From the NCBI GenBank assembly GCA_030696345.1, contig JAUYSK010000019.1, forward strand, positions 248,001-312,000: a stretch of 64,000 bases of DNA, in the 5' to 3' direction. Below the pieces are notes generated by a model, which was given only the letters and a program-made list of their open reading frames with translations, had not been told where the DNA came from and ran no database searches. The stretch is from Azonexus sp. Its GTDB lineage: Bacteria; Pseudomonadota; Gammaproteobacteria; Burkholderiales; Rhodocyclaceae. Below, one piece after another: positions 58,203 through 64,000 of this stretch (its first letter is position 1; each line of letters begins with the position of its first letter). Made by a program: the position numbers and the translations under genes.

Positions 58203-60038
58203 TCAGAAATTGTTTGATGCCGGTTGGTATTCCGGCACCCAACGCATCAAGGTTTCACGCACCCGCTCGTCACTCAGGCTGGTTTCGTCAAACCACGGCC
58301 GCAGGTTAGCCAAAAAATCACCTTCCACCGGGCGAGCCCGGGCAATGCGCAACTTTGGATGCGGGGTTTGACATGTTTGCTCAGCATCTGCCAGCAATTC
58401 CTCATAGAGCTTTTCTCCTGGACGCAAACCGGAGAACTGGATGCGAATCTCGTTTTCAGAATAACCACAGAGCTGAATCATCTTGCGCGCCAAATCCACG
58501 ATTTTGACCGGCTCACCCATATCTAGCACGAAAATTTCCCCGCCCTGCCCCATGGCGGCAGCCTGCAAGACTAACTGGGCTGCCTCGGGAATCGACATGA
58601 AGTATCGGGTAATCTCCGGGTGGGTCACCGTAACCGGCCCGCCACGCGAAATCTGTTCCTGAAATTTTGGAATCACACTGCCCGTGCTACCCAGAACATT
58701 TCCGAAGCGCACCATCCCGAACTGTGTCCCCCCCCCTTGGCGATGCATGGCCTCGCAAACCATTTCAGCCATGCGTTTGGTGGCCCCCATAACGTTGGTA
58801 GGATTGACTGCTTTGTCAGTCGAAATCAACACAAAACGTTCAACCCCGAAACGGCTTGCGCATTCAGCTACCTGCAAGGTACCCAGCACATTATTGCGGA
58901 CCGCCTGCCAGGCATTTCCTACTTCCATCAATGGCACATGCTTATAGGCTGCTGCATGGAAAATAACCGATGGCCGGTAAGTTGAGAAAACTTCATCTAA
59001 TCTCGCGGCGTCCTTTACGTCACCAGCCAACGCAACCAGCTCAATATTCGGCATATGAACCGAAAACCACTGCTCCAATGTATAAAGCGCAAACTCACTC
59101 TGTTCGTATAGAACTAACCGCACCGGCGAGAAACGCGCAAGTTGCCGGCACAACTCGCTTCCTATCGAGCCACCGGCCCCCGTAACCAGAACCGTCTTGC
59201 TCGCCACCATAGCTGCGACATGCTCCGTATCTATCGACACCGGCTCACGACCGAGCAAGTCCTCAATCTCAACCGGGCGAATCGATGAAATGGCCACCCG
59301 GCCTGACATAACATCATCGAGTCCAGGCACCGTAAAGACGTGCGCCCCACCCCCAACAGCCAGATCTGTCGCCCGCCTGCACGCCTCGGCAGCTGCTGAT
59401 GGCATGGCCAGAATCACGTGAGATGCCTTTTCCGAAGCAAGCACTTCAGACAAACTTTCTATTCCGCCGATGACCAGATGCCCTGAAAGCTCCCTGCCCC
59501 ACTTGCTGCGATCATCATCCACCAGACCAACCACGCGCCAATCGGGGCTACGCTCCAGTTCCCGCACCAGCATCGCTCCACCACGCCCGGCACCAACAAT
59601 AACCACTGGCTTGCCCTGAGCAATCAAACCACCATATAAACGATGCTCCTTCCACATCCGATATGCAGCACGACCACCGCCCATATATACGGCAAGCAAT
59701 ATCGGATAAAGCACCAACAGGGAGCGCGGCACAACTTGATGCTGATTGCGATACAACACATAAAACACTATCAGTGCAACGGTCGAAAACCCCACAGCAA
59801 GCAAGACCCGCTTCAAGTCAGGCAAACTGGCAAACATCCAGATACCGCGATACAAGCCAGCCAGACGACAGGCCACCACATGCGCAGGCACTAGGAAAAC
59901 CATCCCCCAACTCATCACAGAAACAAAGGCGGCGGGCACATCAAAATTAAAGCGCAGGAGAAACCCGCCGCCCCAAGCGAAAACGACTGCCGAGAGGTCG
60001 AACAGAAAAACAAAAAGGGAGAGATAAGCCTTGATCAA
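58203..60038 (-). CDS. CapD/WbpM-type UDP-sugar dehydratase/epimerase
   Basis: 611 residues from a TTG. Four N-terminal membrane helices (about 1-125), a nucleotide-binding middle (PVVIVGAGRGGAMLVRELER) and a SDR domain from about 290 with VLVTGAGGSIGSELCRQLA, LISTDKAVNPTNVMGATKR and GVERFVLISTDK. Family members convert UDP-GlcNAc to 4-keto-6-deoxy or epimerised sugars for O-antigen or capsule. It starts the polysaccharide cluster next to an initiating transferase. Confidence 0.92.
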   Translation of the reverse strand: MIKAYLSLFVFLFDLSAVVFAWGGGFLLRFNFDVPAAFVSVMSWGMVFLVPAHVVACRLAGLYRGIWMFASLPDLKRVLLAVGFSTVALIVFYVLYRNQHQVVPRSLLVLYPILLAVYMGGGRAAYRMWKEHRLYGGLIAQGKPVVIVGAGRGGAMLVRELERSPDWRVVGLVDDDRSKWGRELSGHLVIGGIESLSEVLASEKASHVILAMPSAAAEACRRATDLAVGGGAHVFTVPGLDDVMSGRVAISSIRPVEIEDLLGREPVSIDTEHVAAMVASKTVLVTGAGGSIGSELCRQLARFSPVRLVLYEQSEFALYTLEQWFSVHMPNIELVALAGDVKDAARLDEVFSTYRPSVIFHAAAYKHVPLMEVGNAWQAVRNNVLGTLQVAECASRFGVERFVLISTDKAVNPTNVMGATKRMAEMVCEAMHRQGGGTQFGMVRFGNVLGSTGSVIPKFQEQISRGGPVTVTHPEITRYFMSIPEAAQLVLQAAAMGQGGEIFVLDMGEPVKIVDLARKMIQLCGYSENEIRIQFSGLRPGEKLYEELLADAEQTCQTPHPKLRIARARPVEGDFLANLRPWFDETSLSDERVRETLMRWVPEYQPASNNF

Positions 60039-60140
60039 TTGAGTGCGCCAAAAATACCGGATCTAGCCGGAATAAGGGCAAGATTGTAACCGCTACGGGT
60101 CCAATTTCGGGAACGCACGAAGCCTATTGGCGCCATTGCC

Positions 60141-60701
60141 TCAATGGGAAACACCATCCATTTTTAATACCTTGACGATGGTCAACCACAGGATATAGAG
60201 ATCGAAAAGAAAAGAGTGGCGGCAAAAATATTCGGCATCCAGGCCAACCTTCTCTGAAATCGGCAACTCGTCGCGTCCATTCACCTGCGCCCAACCCGTC
60301 AGGCCAGGTACCAACTGATGTACACCTCGCTCAGTACGCTGCGCAATCAGATCATCCTGATTAAACAACGCCGGACGTGGGCCAACAAAACTCATATCGC
60401 CAATAAGGATGCACCACAGTTGAGGTAGTTCATCCAGGCTCGATTTACGCAAAAAAGACCCAATCGGTGTCAGATAAACCGCCGGGTTTGCTAACAGATG
60501 CGTTGCAACAGCCGGAGTACCAATGCGCATGCTACGAAACTTTGGCATTCGGAAAATTTTGTTATTTCTACCCACACGGTCCGACCAATAAAGAACCGGA
60601 CCGGGTGAAGTCGACTTCACCAACAACGCCACAAGAATCAGGGGGAAAACCAAGATGGAAGAAGCTATTAGCCCAAGAAGGAGATCAAACAGGCGTTTCA
60701 T
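60141..60701 (-). CDS. Initiating sugar transferase (polyisoprenyl-phosphate hexose-1-P transferase, PglC type)
   Basis: 186 residues, the short form without the extra membrane domain. One membrane helix (LLLGLIASSILVFPLILVALL), then DRVGRNNKIFRMPKFRSMRI, SFLRKSSLDELPQLW and MSFVGPRPAL, the family signatures. It moves a sugar phosphate onto undecaprenyl phosphate, the first step of O-antigen or capsule synthesis. Its likely substrate comes from the neighbouring CapD-type enzyme. Confidence 0.93.
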   Translation of the reverse strand: MKRLFDLLLGLIASSILVFPLILVALLVKSTSPGPVLYWSDRVGRNNKIFRMPKFRSMRIGTPAVATHLLANPAVYLTPIGSFLRKSSLDELPQLWCILIGDMSFVGPRPALFNQDDLIAQRTERGVHQLVPGLTGWAQVNGRDELPISEKVGLDAEYFCRHSFLFDLYILWLTIVKVLKMDGVSH

Positions 60702-60713
60702 ATATTGATCATC

Positions 60714-61850
60714 TCAAGCTGCCAACACTGTCCGATACTGCGCAAGCCAAGCTAGCGACACAACATCTGCCGAAAACTCCTGCAACGCTCGTTGGCGAGC
60801 TGCACTCCCCATACCAATCCGACATTCTGGATCATCCAACATTGCCTCCATTGCGAAACGCAAAGCCGCCACATCCCCAACGGGAAACAATAACCCAGTC
60901 ATCTGTTCCTGCACCGCATCAGTTAGACCATAAATACGTGAGGCAATCGTAGGCAACCCGACCGCTGCAGCCTCAAGAACGACAGTTCCAAAGCCCTCAC
61001 GATAGCTCGGCAAAACAAGAACGTCTGCCGCAGCAAGGTAGTCTGCAGCCGGCACAACACGAGGAATGAGTCGTAGCCTAGCCAACCCCCCCCCTACCTC
61101 TTCTACAATACGCTCAGCAAGCCTTCCTTCATCCGGGCCAGCAATAATCAGCCACGCATTTTGATATCGAGTTGCCAAAACCGAAAAAGCATGAATTAGA
61201 TCAAGTATCCCTTTTTCAAGATTGATTCGCCCGAGCGAAATAAAAACAACCGCATCCGATGGAATACCTAGTTCATTACGCAGTTTTTTTCTACATTCAT
61301 CGTCTGGTGAGAATTTGCATGGATCGACACCTGAAATTGAGCCGGGCCCAGCCACTCCTGCCTCACCGTCCTTGACGACACCTTCCGCCTCAAGAAAACT
61401 GCTTTGTGAGCGACTATCGGTCAACACGCGACTGGCAGCAAAAACAATAGCTTTGTCGAAGCACTTCAAGGCATAGCGTCCAAGCCCACGTCGGGTAGCC
61501 CAAACCTGACCAGTAAAGGTGTGAATACGGCAAGGAATTCCAGCCAATCCTGCCGCAAGCATGGCAAGCAATCCAGCCTTGGGTGTCATGCTATGGACCA
61601 AATCAAATTTTTCCGAACGGAAAAACCTCCATAACCGCCAAAAAACCTTCATATCCTGAAGGGGAGAAATCTGACGTGCTATGGCCAAGTGAACTACTCG
61701 GACACGACAATCAAGCTTGTCTGACAATGAATATTCAAGTGTGTTGACCACCAAGGTAATATCGTAATGGCCTGCCAAAATCCGAAAATGATTCAGCAAA
61801 AATCCATTGACTGCAAATGGACTGGTCAGGACAAAGCACACCCGCTTCAA
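60714..61850 (-). CDS. Glycosyltransferase, family 4 (GT-B fold)
   Basis: 378 residues. C-terminal half with VFISLGRINLEKGILDLIHA, LAAADVLVLPSYREGFGTVV and the E-x7-E motif EGFGTVVLEAAA, the nucleotide-sugar site. N-terminal VHSMTPKAGLLAMLAAGLAG acceptor part. The donor and acceptor sugars cannot be told. It overlaps the next upstream gene by 4 bases. Confidence 0.9.
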   Translation of the reverse strand: MKRVCFVLTSPFAVNGFLLNHFRILAGHYDITLVVNTLEYSLSDKLDCRVRVVHLAIARQISPLQDMKVFWRLWRFFRSEKFDLVHSMTPKAGLLAMLAAGLAGIPCRIHTFTGQVWATRRGLGRYALKCFDKAIVFAASRVLTDSRSQSSFLEAEGVVKDGEAGVAGPGSISGVDPCKFSPDDECRKKLRNELGIPSDAVVFISLGRINLEKGILDLIHAFSVLATRYQNAWLIIAGPDEGRLAERIVEEVGGGLARLRLIPRVVPAADYLAAADVLVLPSYREGFGTVVLEAAAVGLPTIASRIYGLTDAVQEQMTGLLFPVGDVAALRFAMEAMLDDPECRIGMGSAARQRALQEFSADVVSLAWLAQYRTVLAA

Positions 61851-62773
61851 GTCACTTTTCCTCCATTAACCATATGCAACCCATTCAAATCTTCGATAAT
61901 ACTCTGCCACGTTTCAAGGTTTGCTTCTGACACATTAGGGTGTCGAGAAGCCTTGCACCCACTGAGAAACGGGACTTGAGTAGTCAATGTCCAAACATCC
62001 TTGGCAACCCGCAGCCAAAAGCCTGCCAGTGCTAATCCTGCGGACCGGAGGTCCCCTTTATTTGAAAAATACTGCCGTTGAATTCCATAAAGAGTTCTGC
62101 GCGTTCGCCAAGCCTTGGTAAAACCAAACTGATCGCGTAACCGGTAGGCGAGCAAGTATTCCGGTAGGACATGAAAACGACTAACCTCATGCGTCCGCAA
62201 AAGAAACTCTTGATCTTCACAACAGTAAGGCCCCGGCGCAGCGTATCTATGCTTGCGAAACCAAGCGGTTCGCCCCATCCATGTCGGATGCGGCAGATGA
62301 AACCCCAGCCATGGCCTCCGACAAATTTCTTTATGCTCACATCGCCCGGGCAAGACACCTAGAACTTGATTACTTTCAGAAATGGTTACGCATCGGGCAC
62401 CCACGAGATCCAAAGAGTGGTCAGCCCCAAGAAATGCCACCTGCCTATTAAATCGATCAGGATGAGAAATATCATCCTGATCCATACGAGCGAAAAACTC
62501 ACCACGAGCTAAGTCGATCGCTTCGTTCAAGCGCGCGGCCAAACCACGATTGTCACCATCACGAACAATCCGAATACGTGCATCGACGATGTCCGCAACG
62601 TCTTCAAACGCTCTATCGGTCGAGCCGTCGTCAATGAGTATTAACTCCCAGTCCGCAAAAGACTGTTGAATTATAGAGAGCAAGGCCAAACGAAGATGAG
62701 ATCCTGCATTGAACACAGGCATCGCCACGGTCAACAACGGCAAACTCTCCGCCAATTTACTCGACGAACTCAA
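61847..62773 (-). CDS. Glycosyltransferase, family 2 (GT-A fold)
   Basis: 308 residues from a TTG at 62773, chosen because GGAGG lies 9 bases before it and the stop of the upstream gene is only one base away; a longer reading to 62809 would begin inside that gene. The N-terminus LPLLTVAMPVFNAGSHLRLAL, the DDGSTD motif and FFARMDQDDISHPDRF (DxD-type) are typical of the family. It adds one sugar to the growing repeat unit. Probably cotranscribed with both neighbours. Confidence 0.9.
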   Translation of the reverse strand: MSSSSKLAESLPLLTVAMPVFNAGSHLRLALLSIIQQSFADWELILIDDGSTDRAFEDVADIVDARIRIVRDGDNRGLAARLNEAIDLARGEFFARMDQDDISHPDRFNRQVAFLGADHSLDLVGARCVTISESNQVLGVLPGRCEHKEICRRPWLGFHLPHPTWMGRTAWFRKHRYAAPGPYCCEDQEFLLRTHEVSRFHVLPEYLLAYRLRDQFGFTKAWRTRRTLYGIQRQYFSNKGDLRSAGLALAGFWLRVAKDVWTLTTQVPFLSGCKASRHPNVSEANLETWQSIIEDLNGLHMVNGGKVT

Positions 62774-62774
62774 G

Positions 62775-63917
62775 CTACGCCTCCAACACGGCAACAAGTT
62801 GCCGACCAATACTTACGGGATCGCAGTTTGTAACAACATGCACCCGACCGACCTCACTCAGGTGTTGCCAATGAATCTCGTCGGAAAGCAACTTATCGAT
62901 GGCGTGCACAGCCTCATCTTTTGTATTTACAGCCACCCCCCCGGGTAGCGAAGGAATACACCCTGAACGTCGCGCAACAAAAGGCGTACCGGTGGCCATG
63001 GCATCCAAAAGAACTAATGGCTGACATTCGGTGAGAGACCCAGAAAGAATTGCAATCGACCGCCCGCACTCATCCAAGAGCGAATCTCCGCTAACCCCCT
63101 CATGAAAAGTGACAAACCCTTCCTCAATGCCCAACGACAGAACCAGTTGCCGCAGATGTTCGGTAAAAGCAGTTAGGCTCTGGCCGAATATCCTCAGTGG
63201 AATCCTATTTTTTGCCAACGAACAAGCGTAGGTGTGTAATGCGAAGTCATGCCCCTTCAGCCAATCATACGAACCTATCGCAATTAGCTGCTTACGTGCC
63301 TTTCGTTCAATTTTTGGCTGACTGACGGCTACGGTTGCAGATGAAGACAACGCATTGGGTACGACATGCACAGGAATTCCGACTTTCCGAGCCAGCCGCA
63401 AGTCATCGAATCTTGAATCGCATCCGTCAGAAGCCAGAAAAACCAAACCATTCAGTTGACGAATCAATGATGAAAGCTTCCACCAATAAGGTCGCCAGAA
63501 TAAATATCGAACCATTGAACGGAACGGTTGCTGCCAGAAAAACATATTCGTGGATACACAATGGCTGTAGAGCAATTTACGACCACTAATTTTTTTTAGG
63601 TTGCGCAAACACAGATCAGTCGACCAAGTCTGCCAAGCATTCATCAGAACAACGTCAAAAATCGACGCAGCCAGAAACTGCTCATAGGATTGAACATCCC
63701 CACGAATCGGATTAAGCAAATAGTCCGCACCCTGAACGTTGAATTCCTCAACCGTGGCACCAGAGACTTCATCGATTCTCTGCGCCCGTTTCTTCCCACC
63801 AGTGGCCACTACAACTGAATATCCATTTGCGACCAATGCCGTTGCCTGCTGCTGAACGGCATTACCCAATCCACTATTAAATGGGGGATAAGTTGGTGTA
63901 GTCAGGAGTATTTTCAA
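62775..63917 (-). CDS. Glycosyltransferase, family 4 (GT-B fold)
   Basis: 380 residues, starting at a TTG (63917) because KILLTTPTYPPFNSGLGNAV is the natural beginning of a GT-B glycosyltransferase. C-terminal half with LIAIGSYDWLKGHDFALHTY and PLVLLDAMATGTPFVARRSG, the nucleotide-sugar site. Acts in the same surface polysaccharide pathway. Its stop precedes the family 2 gene by one base. Confidence 0.88.
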   Translation of the reverse strand: MKILLTTPTYPPFNSGLGNAVQQQATALVANGYSVVVATGGKKRAQRIDEVSGATVEEFNVQGADYLLNPIRGDVQSYEQFLAASIFDVVLMNAWQTWSTDLCLRNLKKISGRKLLYSHCVSTNMFFWQQPFRSMVRYLFWRPYWWKLSSLIRQLNGLVFLASDGCDSRFDDLRLARKVGIPVHVVPNALSSSATVAVSQPKIERKARKQLIAIGSYDWLKGHDFALHTYACSLAKNRIPLRIFGQSLTAFTEHLRQLVLSLGIEEGFVTFHEGVSGDSLLDECGRSIAILSGSLTECQPLVLLDAMATGTPFVARRSGCIPSLPGGVAVNTKDEAVHAIDKLLSDEIHWQHLSEVGRVHVVTNCDPVSIGRQLVAVLEA

Positions 63918-64000
63918 CGAGCACTACTCTGCGCAGCCAATAAAATCATATTTTTGTCCAAGCTGGCGGAATCAAATCCCTCGTGTCGTTGGTACTACTT
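63918..64000. other. Edge of window, no gene identified
   Basis: On the minus strand one frame reads without stop from the edge to a TGA at 63946-63948 and could be the end of the next polysaccharide gene, but 17 codons are too few to tell. Confidence 0.3.

Overview
The window looks like the chromosome of a betaproteobacterium, most likely of the Rhodocyclales (Dechloromonas/Azonexus type). This is inferred from the GC-rich housekeeping genes and their order (ftsK-lolA, rarA, serS; a fused aroA-cmk followed by rpsA, ihfB, lapA and lapB), not from an rRNA gene; none is present.

Layout. 1-3.7 kb: the 5' part of a membrane sensor diguanylate cyclase, folate genes (folA and a FolB-like aldolase) and two small paralogous Ala/Gln-rich proteins. 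3.7-6.1 kb: tRNA-Val, gltX and a tandemly duplicated Ala-Glu-Asp tRNA triplet. 6.1-15.5 kb: fpr with a divergent LysR regulator, mltD, and a Yej-type peptide ABC transporter cluster in which a large unknown exported protein stands next to yejB. 15.5-22.4 kb: a scarred region (small unknown gene, DnaA-box-like motifs, remnant of an IS91-type transposase), then a three-gene signalling cluster (CHASE histidine kinase, single-domain response regulator, hybrid kinase). 22.7-28 kb: tRNA-Ser, mltF, serS, a zinc carboxypeptidase and rarA.

28.0-39.1 kb is the most striking part: a chromosomal integron. A tyrosine recombinase with the IntI-specific insert is read leftward, with a LexA-type SOS box in front of it and a ccdAB toxin-antitoxin pair behind it. 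To the right lie about 19 cassettes, 14 of them followed by recognisable attC sites, nearly all read rightward. The cassettes encode mostly unknown small proteins: membrane proteins, a lipoprotein, an exported protein, DUF4844- and DUF1801-like proteins, an HNH nuclease, a possible PD-(D/E)XK protein and a reversed yefM-yoeB module. The proximal array has neatly matched cassette ends; the distal end is decayed. The whole block separates rarA from lolA, which are close neighbours in many relatives.

39.2-64 kb returns to core genes: a GNAT acetyltransferase, lolA-ftsK-crp/fnr, trxB, an Smr-domain gene, glnB, nadE, ppa, a DEDDy exonuclease, cysM, ADP-heptose and UDP-glucuronate genes (rfaD, rfaE1, ugd), lapB-lapA, ihfB, rpsA and aroA-cmk. 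It ends in a surface polysaccharide cluster (CapD-type epimerase, initiating sugar transferase, three glycosyltransferases) that runs off the right edge. Envelope building (heptose supply, LPS control by LapAB, lipoprotein and peptidoglycan enzymes) is the recurring theme of the core genes.
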